Origin: Haematobia irritans
Taxonomy: Eukaryota > Arthropoda > Insecta > Diptera > Muscidae
Length of the DNA stretch: 64,000 nt
NCBI RefSeq assembly: GCF_050003625.1
Contig: NC_134400.1
Location: forward strand, 46,613,096 to 46,677,095
Direction of reading: 5' to 3'
Part shown: in pieces, positions 1 through 9,715 of the stretch
Position numbering within the stretch: the first letter of the stretch is position 1
How the letters are laid out: every line of letters starts with the position of its first letter
Program-made: the position numbers and the translations under genes
Notes under the pieces: model-generated
The model's input: the letters and a program-made list of their open reading frames with translations, nothing else
Databases searched by the model: none
Told to the model about the DNA's origin: nothing

Positions 1-125
1 TCATAAAATCAAAAATACAGGTTTTCATTGACTATGAATGTGTACATAATATGAATGGAATTTTTAATATTACAAATGAAGTGTACATATTTTTGTCTTT
101 GAAAAATATGTACCTTTACATAATA
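1..125. other. AT-rich sequence, nothing recognised
   Basis: Low-complexity AT-rich DNA left of the first mariner. Short open frames here have no recognisable motif. The last two bases (TA, 124-125) are the left target duplication of the mariner. Confidence 0.5.
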
Positions 126-1058
126 AAGGGTGATTCTTTTGAGGTTAGGATTTTCATGCATTAGTATTTGACAGATCACGTGGGATTTCAGACATGGTGT
201 CAAAGAGAAAGATGCTCAGTATGCTTTGACGTTTCATCATGAATAGCCGAACGATCTGCCACAACGTCGAATTTTCAGTGAATGGGCCCTAGAAAAGTTG
301 GCAGAAAATCCGCTTTTTTATCGACAAATTTTGTTCAGCGATGAGGCTCATTTCTGGTTGAATGGCTACGTAAATAAGCAAAATTGCCGCATTTGGAGTG
401 AAGAGCAACCAGAAGCCGTTCAAGAACTGTCCATGCATCCCGAAAAATGCACTGTTTGGTGTGGTTTGTACGCTGGTGGAATCATTGGACCGTATTTTTT
501 CAAAGATGCTGTTGGACGCAACGTTACGGTGAATGGCGATCGCTATCGTTCGATGCTAACAAACTTTTTGTTGCCAAAAATGGAAGAACTGAACTTGGTT
601 GACATGTGGTTTCAACAAGATGGCGCTACATGCCACACAGCTCGCGATTCTATGGCCATTTTGAGGGAAAACTTCGGAGAACAATTCATCTCAAGAAATG
701 GACCGGTAAGTTGGCCACCAAGATCATGCGATTTGACGCCTTTAGACTATTTTTTGTGGGGCTACGTCAAGTCTAAAGTCTACAGAAATAAGCCAGCAAC
801 TATTCCAGCTTTGGAAGACAACATTTCCGAAGAAATTCGGGCTATTCCGGCCGAAATGCTCGAAAAAGTTGCCCAAAATTGGACTTTCCGAATGGACCAC
901 CTAAGACGCAGCCGCGGTCAACATTTAAATTAAATTATCTTCAAAAAGTAAATGTCATGGACCAATCTAACGTTTCAAATAAAGAACCGATGAGATTTTG
1001 CAAATTTTATGCGTTTTTTTTTTTTAAAAAGTTATCAAGCTCTTAACAAATCACCCTT
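126..1058 (+). mobile_element. DD41D (rosa-like) mariner, copy 1, internally deleted
   Basis: A 933 bp Tc1/mariner element. Its ends are AAGGGTGATT and AATCACCCTT, flanked by TA at 124-125 and 1059-1060. The region from the start codon at 239 to the first catalytic motif is almost entirely missing, so the DNA-binding domains are gone. Copies 2, 3 and 4 are nearly identical, which suggests recent spread. With no DNA-binding region it should depend on transposase supplied from elsewhere. Confidence 0.88.
247..933 (+). pseudogene. DD41D mariner transposase, N-terminally deleted
   Basis: The catalytic part of a mariner transposase reads open from about 247. Visible motifs are ILFSDEAHF (first Asp), WFQQDGATCH (second Asp) and CDLTPLDYFLWG (third Asp). 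Forty-one residues separate the second Asp from the Asp of PLD, the DD41D signature of rosa-type mariners. The only ATG near the 5' end (239) is in another frame and stops after 17 codons. The frame also ends early (AAT followed by TAA) where the other copies read on to EIIFKK. The helix-turn-helix DNA-binding region is absent, so it cannot encode a working transposase. Confidence 0.85.
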
Positions 1059-1640
1059 TATATACAAAAATGCATTATATGTAACTTTTGTTTTAAATTT
1101 TCCCCTGATTCTTAATGCCTGCATAATTGGTCAAAATGTATGAACCCATTTATTAAACCCCACATTAAAGACCAGCCAGCAAAGAACATAATTTTATAAT
1201 ATTTTATATTATTGATAAACATGAGCACCAACGCATCCAGTTAATATTGTTGTTTCGTAAATTTTTTTTACAGCAATAAAAAATCTTCTAATCGCGACGG
1301 CGACTCAAACTGTACTGAAAAACTCAAACACATCAAACTCACGTGTTACCTTCATAATGTTATGTATCATATTATATGCTTGTATTGTATATATATGAGA
1401 GTAACTCTAAGTTGGGGCTCTCTCACGCTAAAAGAAAACCAGTATTTTTTGATATATTAAGTACAATGTCATTAATTTTATGAAACCGTCTCTATATATT
1501 ATTAAAAGATTCATAATTTCATAACAAGTATTTATGAAAACAATATATTATGTAAGTGTACACATTTTTTATGAAAAAGTCCATAAAATTATAAAAATGT
1601 ATAAATTTATGTACAAATTCATATTTTATTTTTTTGTGTG
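1059..1640. other. AT-rich intergenic sequence
   Basis: About 580 bp of AT-rich DNA between mariner copies 1 and 2, with no recognisable coding or repeat signature. The last bases (from about 1641) resemble the B-element unit into which copy 2 inserted. Confidence 0.4.
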
Positions 1641-1651
1641 TATGGGAGCTA

Positions 1652-2583
1652 AAGGGTGATTCTTTTGAGGTTAGGATTTTCATGCATTAGTATTTGACAG
1701 ATCACGTGGGATTTCAGACATGGTGTCAAAGAGAAAGATGCTCAGTATGCTTTGACATTTCATCATGAATAGCCGAACGATCTGCCACAACGTCGAATTT
1801 TCAGTGAATGGGCCCTAGAAAAGTTGGCAGAAAATCCGCTTTTTTATCGACAAATTTTGTTCAGCGATGAGGCTCATTTCTGGTTGAATGGCTACGTAAA
1901 TAAGCAAAATTGCCGCATTTGGAGTGAAGAGCAACCAGAAGCCGTTCAAGAACTGCCCATGCATCCCGAAAAATGCAATGTTTGGTGTGGTTTGTACGCT
2001 GGTGGAATCATTGGACCGTATTTTTTCAAAGATGCTGTTGGACGCAACGTTACGGTGAATGGCGATCGCTATCGTTCGATGCTAACAAACTTTTTGTTTG
2101 CAAAAATGGAAGAACTGAACTTGGTTGACATGTGGTTTCAACAAGATGGCGCTACATGCCACACAGCTCGCGATTCTATGGCCATTTTGAGGGAAAACTT
2201 CGGAGAACAATTCATCTCAAGAAATGGACCGGTAAGTTGGCCACCAAGATCATGCGATTTGACGCCTTTAGACTATTTTTGTGGGGCTACGTCAAGTCTA
2301 AAGTCTACAGAAATAAGCCAGCAACTATTCCAGCTTTGGAAGACAACATTTCCGAAGAAATTCGGGCTATTCCGGCCGAAATGCTCGAAAAAGTTGCCCA
2401 AAATTGGACTTTCCGAATGGACCACCTAAGACGCAGCCGCGGTCAACATTTAAATGAAATTATCTTCAAAAAGTAAATGTCATGGACCAATCTAACGTTT
2501 CAAATAAAGAACCGATGAGATTTTGCAAATTTTATGCGTTTTTTTTTTTTAAAAAGTTATCAAGCTCTTAACAAATCACCCTT
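1652..2583 (+). mobile_element. DD41D mariner, copy 2, inserted in a B element
   Basis: A 932 bp element with the same ends as copy 1 and TA at 1650-1651 and 2584-2585. The left flank (TATGGGAGC) and right flank (TCTAAATCTGAACCG) join to restore the repeat unit of the B family, so the insertion site can be read directly. It shares copy 1's 5' deletion junction. Confidence 0.87.
1773..2476 (+). pseudogene. DD41D mariner transposase, deleted and frameshifted
   Basis: Same catalytic region as copy 1, with the first two aspartate motifs intact. One T is missing in the T-run near 2274-2280 (LDYF...WGY). This shifts the frame, so the C-terminal part continues in another frame to EIIFKK and the stop near 2476. 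The N-terminal DNA-binding region is absent, and LLPKME has become LFAKME. Not functional. Confidence 0.83.
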
Positions 2584-3030
2584 TATATCTAAATCTGAAC
2601 CGATTTGGCTGATGTTTTGCAGGTTTTACGTGACCGACAAAACATTCAGATGTACGCAATTTGAAGAAGATCGGTTCATAAATACGTTAATTATGATCAA
2701 CTCGGTGATAAATATATATGGCAGCTATATCTAAATCTGAACCGATCTGACCAAAATCAATAGCGATTGTCTTTGACCCGAAGAAAGACCCCATGCCAAA
2801 ATTGAGGACGATAGGACTTAAATTGCGAGCTGTACTTTGTGCACAAAATTACATATACAGACAGACGGACGGACAGACAGACAGACGGACATCGCTAAAT
2901 CGACTCGGAATTTAATTCTAAGCCGATCGGTATACTAAAAGATGGGTCTATGACTATTATTTCTTGGCGTTACATACAAATGCACAAACTTATTATACCC
3001 TGTACCACAGTAGTGGTGAAGGGTATAAAA
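2584..3030 (+). mobile_element. B-family element, 3' part
   Basis: Helentron-like non-autonomous repeat: remnants of the unit containing ATCTAAATCTGAACCGAT, then a GACAGACGGACG microsatellite (about 2860-2890), then a terminal hairpin (ATACCCTGTACCACAG / GTGGTGAAGGGTAT) near 2995-3027, ending in TATAAAAA. Mariner copy 2 separates it from its left portion. Compare the full copy at 47569-48924. Confidence 0.65.
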
Positions 3031-3039
3031 AGAGCCCAT

Positions 3040-3917
3040 GCTGATAAGTCCCTTGTCTGACACATAGGTGGCAACGCTAGTATTAAATGCATATTATTTT
3101 TATATAGTACCAATCTTCAAATGATTCGTGTCAAAATTTGACGTCTGTAAGTCAATTAGTTTGTGAGATAGAGCGTCTTTTGTGAAGCAACTTTTGTTAT
3201 TGTGAAAAAAATGGTAAATCGTGTTTTGATAAAATACTGTTTTCTGAAGGGAAAAATACGGTGGAAGCAAAAACTTTGCTTGATAATGAGTTTCCGGACT
3301 CTGCCCCAGGGAAATCAACAATAATTGATTGGTATGCAAAATTCAAGCGTGTTGAAATGAGCACAGAGGACGGTGAACGCAGTGGACGCCCGAAAGAGGA
3401 GTTTATCGACGAAAACATAAAAAAAAATCCACAAAATGATTTTGAATGACCGTAAAATGAAGTTGATCGAGATAGCAGAGGCCTTAAAGATATCAAAGGA
3501 ACGTGTTGGTCATATCATTCATCAATATTTGGATATGCGGAAGCTCTGTGCAAAATGGGTGCAGCGCGAGCTCACATTTGACCAAAAACAACAACGTGTT
3601 GATGATTCTGAGCGGTGTTTGCAGCTGTTAACTCGTAATAATCCCAAGTTTTTCCATCGATACGTGACAATGGATGAAATATGGCTCCATCACTACACTC
3701 CGGCTGTGTGGGCAGCGACCAGTGAACCGTCTCCGAAGCGTGGAAAGACTCGAAAGTCCGCTGGCAAAGTAATGGCCTCTGTTTTTTGGGATGCGCATGG
3801 AATAATTCTTATCGATTATCTTGAGAAGGGAAAATCCATCAACAGTGACTATTATATGGCGTTATTGGAGCGTTCGAAGGTGGAAATCGCGGCAAAACGG
3901 CCCCATATGAAGAAGAA
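3040..3917 (+). mobile_element. Himar1-like (irritans subfamily) mariner, 3'-truncated
   Basis: It starts within the irritans terminal repeat (GCTGATAAGTCCC, outermost bases lost) and includes the 5' UTR-like leader and the transposase gene. It is cut at 3917 by the start of an A element. The second and third catalytic motifs and the right terminal repeat are missing, and no mariner sequence resumes beyond the A element. Confidence 0.85.
3210..3917 (+). pseudogene. Himar1-like mariner transposase, truncated
   Basis: Recognisable mariner transposase segments are NEFPDSAPGKSTIIDWYAKF, the second helix-turn-helix region around IEIAEALKISKERVGHIIHQ, and the first catalytic motif (MDEIWLHHY, usually MDETWLHHY) near 3670. 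Lesions are short deletions near the start codon, a +1 shift in an A-run near 3418-3427, loss of about eight residues after HHYTP, and truncation after RPHMKKK by the A element. Confidence 0.85.
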
Positions 3918-5100
3918 ACAAGTATATACGGCCGTAAGTTCAGCCAGGCCGAAGCTGTACCCTCCACCATGGATTGCGTAGAAACTTCTACTGAAGCCGA
4001 TGGCAAGGTATCTTAAATCTTCCTAACCCCGTAATATATACCACATAGTCCATACGTGGTATATATTAAAAAAGGCCGATTAAATACGTATATAATTAAG
4101 TTTAAAGTTTCTATAGAAATAAAATTTTGACAAAATAAAATTTTGACAACATTTTCTATAGAAGTAAAATTTTGACAAAATTTTCTATAGAAATAAAATT
4201 TGGAAAAAAATTTCTATAGCAATAAAATTTTGACAAAATTTTCTATAGAATAAAATTTGGAAAAAATTTTCTATAGAAATAACATTGACAGTGTTTTCTA
4301 TAAAAATAAAAATTTGGTAGATTATTTTTGGCTCGAGAGGCAACCATGATTATGAACCGATATGGACCAATTTTTGTGTGATTGGGGATCGGCTATATAT
4401 AACTATAGACCGATATGGACCAATTTTGGCATGGTTCTTAGCGGCCTTATACTAACTAATTTTGCTCATCCAAGAGGCTCCGGAGATCAAATTTGGGGAA
4501 CGGTTTATATGGGGGCTATATATAATTAAGGACCGATATGGACCAATTTTTGCATGGTTGTTAGAGACCATATACCAACACCATGTACCAAGTTTCAGCG
4601 GGATCGGATGAAATTTGCTTCTCTTTTAGGCTCCGCAAGCCAAATCTGGAGATCGGTTTATATGGGGGCTATATATAATTATGGACCGATGTGGACCAGT
4701 TTTTGCATGGTTGTTAGAGACCATATACCAACACCATATACCAAATTTCAGCCGGATGGGATGAAATATGCTTCTTTTAGAGGCTCCACAAGCCAAATCT
4801 GAGGGTCCCTTTATATGTGGGCTATACGTAAAAGTGGACCGATATGGCCCATTTTCAATACCATCCGACCTACATCTATAACAACTACTTGTGCCAAGTT
4901 TCAAGTCGATAGCTTGTTTCGTTCGGAAGTTAGCGTGATTTCAACAGACGGACGGACGGACGGACATGCTTAGATCGACTCAGAATTTCACCACGACCCA
5001 GAATATATATACTTTATGGGGTCTTAGAGCAATATTTCGATGTGTTACAAACGGAATGACAAAGTTAATATACCCCCATCCTATGATGGAGGGTATAAAA
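3918..5100 (+). mobile_element. A-family helentron-like element, copy A1
   Basis: Starts ACAAGTATATACGGCCG, with a palindrome TTCAGCCAGGCCGAAGC just inside. Next come several copies of a roughly 29 bp unit (TTTGACAAAATTTTCTATAG core; about 4098-4310), degenerate 153 bp units, a GACGGACG microsatellite (4949-4965), and a terminal hairpin (ATACCCCCATCC / GATGGAGGGTAT) ending TATAAAAA. No transposase is present. Target contacts look like A|A. The left flank is a mariner and the right flank is a D element, each missing its other half. Confidence 0.68.
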
Positions 5101-6298
5101 ATGAAATAAAACTTTAAGGAAGTCACTAAATGTATATCTCTTTGCAGAAAACTAAAATTATGGATTCTACGTTCTTGAAAACATTACAAAGCTGACCAAT
5201 GAAAATATGGTGGACAATTAACTGGAACTGCTTTAAATAGTTTATAATAATTGATACGTCAATATGAAAAATTAAATCAACACTTTAAAGAAGTCACTAA
5301 ATTTAAATCTCTTTGCAGAAAACTAAAATCTTTGGATGCTACATTCTTGCAAACAATAAGAAGCTGACCAATGAAAAATGAGTGGCTTATCGACAAGAAA
5401 AAGTTTCCAGAAACATTACAAGTGCAACCAATTAAAATTGTTAAAAACAACAAATTGTTGAAGTCAACAACTTCTGGATGAAAATGTTCATCACATCGTC
5501 AGTTTAATTCATATGCTATTATCAGTTTAAAATGGATATTTTGTGAATTCCTTCTGCTGGAAATCAATTCTAACACGCGGTCCACTACGTTCCTAATTTC
5601 AAATTGTTAATAAAAGGAAGGAACCAAAAGGAAGGAAATCGAATTATCAATGCAAAAGTGTTTACTAATAATGTTTAAGATATTTAGGGCCAGTTTCTCA
5701 ATGTCTTGTTATTATTTATGGTGTCGATAAAACAGCTGATCCCATACAAAAATTTTACTAACCGGAGGTATATCAACCGGTTAAAATTAATCGGAGGATG
5801 AGAAACTGGCCATTAAAGTTTTGTTGTTTGTTTTTTTTTCTGTTCTTATTTGTTGATATGTTTAATAAGATTATTATTTATCAATTGGTATTGTAGTGTA
5901 TTATGTAGTGTAGTGTATTGTTATATATTTTATTTTGATGAAAATGAATAAATTATACAAAATTCATAGAATTTTGGCTTTGACTTTCAATTTGAAGTGG
6001 GGATATCATTCATACAAATTTAGGTTGAAAAGTATTTGCAACGATGTTAATTTTGAATTTGACTCGCATCGAAAATTGTTTGACAAATTATTGAGATGCG
6101 ATGCATTTCAATTTGAGGATAACACTTGAGATATTATTGCTAATGTGTTGAATTTCACTGTTGAGGGTAATGTCTGTTTTTTGTTGAGAACGCGATTTTC
6201 TCAACAATTTCTCAACTTGAATATTACCCTATTCCTTTGAAAAAATGTTTGAAAAATTATTGAAATTTAGCATTTTTCAAACGTTTGTGTTTATTGGG
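5101..6298 (+). mobile_element. D-family element, copy D1, 5'-truncated
   Basis: About 1.2 kb matching the inner and right parts of D3 (18581-20786). It includes two diverged repeats containing a GAAGTCACTAAAT motif, and it ends AACGTTTGTGTTTATTGGG. The left terminus is absent because the sequence begins at the A1 boundary. No coding capacity seen; short open frames such as 5935-6129 recur in D3 only because the DNA is repeated. Confidence 0.62.
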
Positions 6299-6300
6299 AT

Positions 6301-8254
6301 CCCAATAAAAAAATTATTTATCTTCAACACCTTTTCAAAGATTTCGTCATCAGTTTGGCAAATTGGAAGTAATTCGCAAACAATTTGAAGATGTATTGAA
6401 AATGAGCTATTTCAAGTCAAGTTGAATTTATGTTGAAAATTATATTTACCCTCAAACTGAAAAGTTGTTGCATTTGAAAAACGCTCATCCCCAATAAACA
6501 CAAACGTTTGAAAAATACTAAAATTCAATAATTTTTCAAACATTTTTTCAAAGGATTAGGGTAATATTCAAGTTGAGAAATTGTTGAGAAAATCGCGTTC
6601 TCAACAAAAAACAGACATTACCCTCAACAGTAAAATTCAACACAATAGCAATAATTTCTCAATTGTAATCCTCAAATTGAAATGCATCGCTACTCGATAA
6701 TTTCTCAAACAGTTTTCAATGTGATAAAAATAAAAAATTAGCATTGTTGCGAATACTTTCAAACCACAATTTGTATGAAAGTCAATCCTAGTTCTATCTT
6801 AAAGTCAATACTAAATTTCTAGATTTTGTAAATTTTATTATTTTTTTCGTTAACAAATATAATAATCTTAAAAATAACATTAATAATATATAAAAATAAT
6901 AATATAATACCAATCAAAATGTAATTATCTTATTAAACGTATTAATAAATACAACTATGAATACAACTTTAAATATCTTAAACATTTTTACATGTATAAT
7001 TCCATTTCCTCCATAATGTTGGTGTCATTAATATGCTGGCAATTTGAAATAATTACTATCGAGGAACTTGCTGGCTTGTGTGTTAGAATAGATTCCAGCA
7101 AGAGGAAATCACAAAATATCAAACTGATGACGGGATGTAAATTGATGTAATGCACATTTTCATCCAGAAGTTCTTGATATAGGAATTGTTGCACTTTGTT
7201 TTAATTGGTTGCACCTTGTAAGTTTTCTGAAAACTTTTCTTTGTTGTTCCCTTCATCGGTTTTTCATCGGCCAACATCTTCCAAGAATATACCATCCAAT
7301 GATTTTAGTTTTCTGCAAAACAATCGAGTTTTGTGATTTCCATTATGTTTTCATTTCACTTTTTATTTTGACTTACCAATTTGTATTTCTTCCAACTGAC
7401 CACGTACTTCGTGATTTCCTCAAGAACGTTGGTGTTACAAAATTGTTGTTATTAAAATACTGGCAATTTTCAGGAACTTGATGACCAGATAATTGGGATA
7501 AATTTCCAGCAATTTCAATTCACAAAATAACAAATTAAACCGATGATGCGATGTAAATTAAACTATCGATGTGATGCGAATTATCATCCAGTAGTTGTTG
7601 AAATGGAAAAGAATAAATACCAAGTTTTTTTGGTTGCACTTTGATTTATGGAAACTTTCTCTTCTCAATAAGCCACTATCATTTTTCATCGGCCAGCCTC
7701 TTAATGTGTCCAAGAATCAGCATCCAAATATTTTAGTTGTCTGCAAAGAGATTTGATTTTAGTGACTTCCTTAAAGTTTTCACAAGGCATATTAATTAAA
7801 CAAAGCCTTTGACAAGATGAATGTCGATATTAGTCACCTGATTGCATGACTTTACCTCTTTAATATGCCTTGAAGTTTTCATTTCGTGTTTTAGTTTTAC
7901 TTACCAATTATTATAAGCAATTTCAATTGATTATTAAAAAATTTCCCCATTTTTGTATTTCTTCCACGAACTTTGTTGTCCAAAGTAGTATTGAAAACCA
8001 TGTGGTTTTTTCGTTGCATTTCAGGGTAGTGTTTTGTCAAAGTTTTCTCCAATTATCTTCAACACATTTTCAAAGTTTTCGTCAACATTTTGCCAAATTG
8101 GTTGTAATTCGCAAACAATTTGAAGATGTATTGAAGATGAGCTGTTTCAAGTCAAGTTGAATTTATGTTGAAAATTATATTTACCCTCAAACTGAAAAGG
8201 TGTTGCATTTGAAAAACGCTCATTCTGTGTTTATTGGGTCCTGTGTTTATTGGG
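6301..8254 (-). mobile_element. D0: short D derivative split by D2
   Basis: About 200 bp of D sequence (6301-6489 plus 8239-8254) with ends CCCAATAAA and GTGTTTATTGGG, interrupted by D2. An AT dinucleotide flanks it at 6299-6300 and 8255-8256. D1 ends at the same AT, so two D elements abut. Confidence 0.6.
6490..8238 (-). mobile_element. D-family element, copy D2
   Basis: About 1.75 kb in reverse orientation. Ends are CCCAATAAACACAAACG and CTGTGTTTATTGGG, with TC on both sides (6488-6489, 8239-8240), giving a 2 bp target duplication. It sits inside D0. The interior shares blocks with D1 and D3. No transposase seen. Confidence 0.65.
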
Positions 8255-8336
8255 ATGTGTATTATCTTATTATGACTTCTGGTAACTGTACCATCAATGT
8301 TGCCACATTTAGTGGAATGTACAGGCCAGAGAATGA

Positions 8337-8751
8337 AGCCGACCCATTTTTGTCGGCGGTGGCGGACACTAAATTTTTGCCTCCGGCGGCGGCGGCTTGA
8401 CGGATGAGCCGATATAAATTTGTTCACTCGGCGGCGGACAATTATCCATTATAAAATCAATTTGAAGTTAATCGAATTGTAATGAGATTAGTTGTACAAC
8501 CTATCTTACAAACAAATTTACTTTTCGTTCAAATTTTCTGAGCTAAATTTTTGCTAAATTATTATAGCAGCTTAAATATGATTGGTTGTGTTCAAAATTT
8601 TGGGAAAAATACGACAATTATATAAAAAATTTTCTGATTTAAATCGATATTTTTGCTTAATTGGCGGCTAAATTTGAGTCGAGATGAGTCGACATATTCG
8701 GCGGCGGCGTCGACTGAAATCGGCGGCGCGACTCGGCGGCTTCATTCTCTG
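8337..8751. mobile_element. hAT-like MITE 'L' with CGG-rich subterminal repeats
   Basis: A 415 bp element with a 15 bp terminal repeat CAGAGAATGAAGCCG / CGGCTTCATTCTCTG. The 8 bp flanks GTACAGGC and GCACAGTC match at six of eight bases, as expected of an old hAT-type duplication. Both subterminal zones are full of TCGGCGGCG-like motifs (8350-8440, 8655-8735), unusual GC-rich islands here. Probably non-autonomous. Confidence 0.68.
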
Positions 8752-8961
8752 GCACAGTCCTATATGTTCACATATTTACGAGTAATTGGAACAATTTGAA
8801 ACCGTTCATATTGGATTATCGTGTTAGAACAATCGCCAGATTTAAATTAAAATGTACGTTCACAGTATTGCAACGCAAAACAGGTGATTATTTTGCTCAC
8901 ATAGTAGCTGTCGGCATTGCCAAACGTTTATTACTTTCGTAGATAGAAACAATCTTACCTA

Positions 8962-9049
8962 CCTACATCACAAATTTATTTTCGGTAAAATTAATAATGT
9001 TCAAATGCATACATTATTAATTTTACCAAAATTAAATTTCGGATGTAGG
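8962..9049. repeat. Near-perfect hairpin, 39 bp arms
   Basis: Arm 8962-9000 pairs with 9011-9049 around a 10-base loop with only a few mismatches. Arms begin CCTACATC and end ATTAATAATGT. It could be a tiny palindromic MITE or a foldback RNA source. Confidence 0.65.
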
Positions 9050-9449
9050 CTTAATTAAGCGTTTAAAAACGATTAGGTTCTATTAATTCGTACGCTGTCA
9101 GCATTTCAAAGTTCCATTTCATCCTCATCGCTACCACAGACTCGTAATAGACACTACAACAATCGCCAACTGTGATGGGGGAAGCATATCAAAAAGTACA
9201 AAATGTACATGAAAGTATTTTGCCATCACTATTGTCACAAGCTCCATTTCATGGCTGAATAAAGAGTTTGAATCACGAGTACAAAAACAAAAATTTCAAT
9301 ATGTTGTTTACAATTTTAAGAAGTCAAAATCAGCTGATAAAAAAATCGTATGGCATTCGTAAAAGTGGCAATTATTTATTCTTTCAATTGTTCTGAAAAA
9401 ATAATTAAAATCCAGAGAAAAGTGAAGTTTCAAATTTAATTGCGTCACC

Positions 9450-9683
9450 AATGAGTGATTGTGAAGTGGATAAATCATCCGAGGAACGCCAATATAAGAC
9501 AAATAAAACTATAATACCCACCAAAGTTAAGAATGGAAGTCAGTCATATGGCTCTTCGCCAGCTATTAACAAAAACAGTTCATGAAGCAGTTTAAAAACT
9601 GATGTGCGTGGTATTTTGGGACTGGAATATGTTATCAAGATACTAAAGCCATCTTCGAATAATTCTTCAGCTATGAATGTGTG
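9450..9683 (+). pseudogene. Exon-like coding fragment captured in element F
   Basis: Starting at ATG 9450 the frame reads MSDCEVDKSSEERQYKTNKT and continues to KNSS, where a TGA interrupts it near 9583. It then runs on in frame through SSLKTDVRGILGLEYVIKIL to about 9680, followed by a possible splice donor (AAT|GTGTGAGT). Codon use and composition look more coding-like than the surroundings. I do not recognise the protein. Possibly a first exon of a host gene captured by the transposon, or the broken first exon of the element's own gene. Confidence 0.35.
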
Positions 9684-9715
9684 AGTTGGTTTTAGATGCA
9701 TTTGCTATGCAGTGT

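Noticed and set aside
3918..5100. CRISPR-like array from regularly spaced 29 bp units
   Set aside because: Units are directly adjacent without unique spacers, and the genome is eukaryotic; it is a minisatellite in a transposon.
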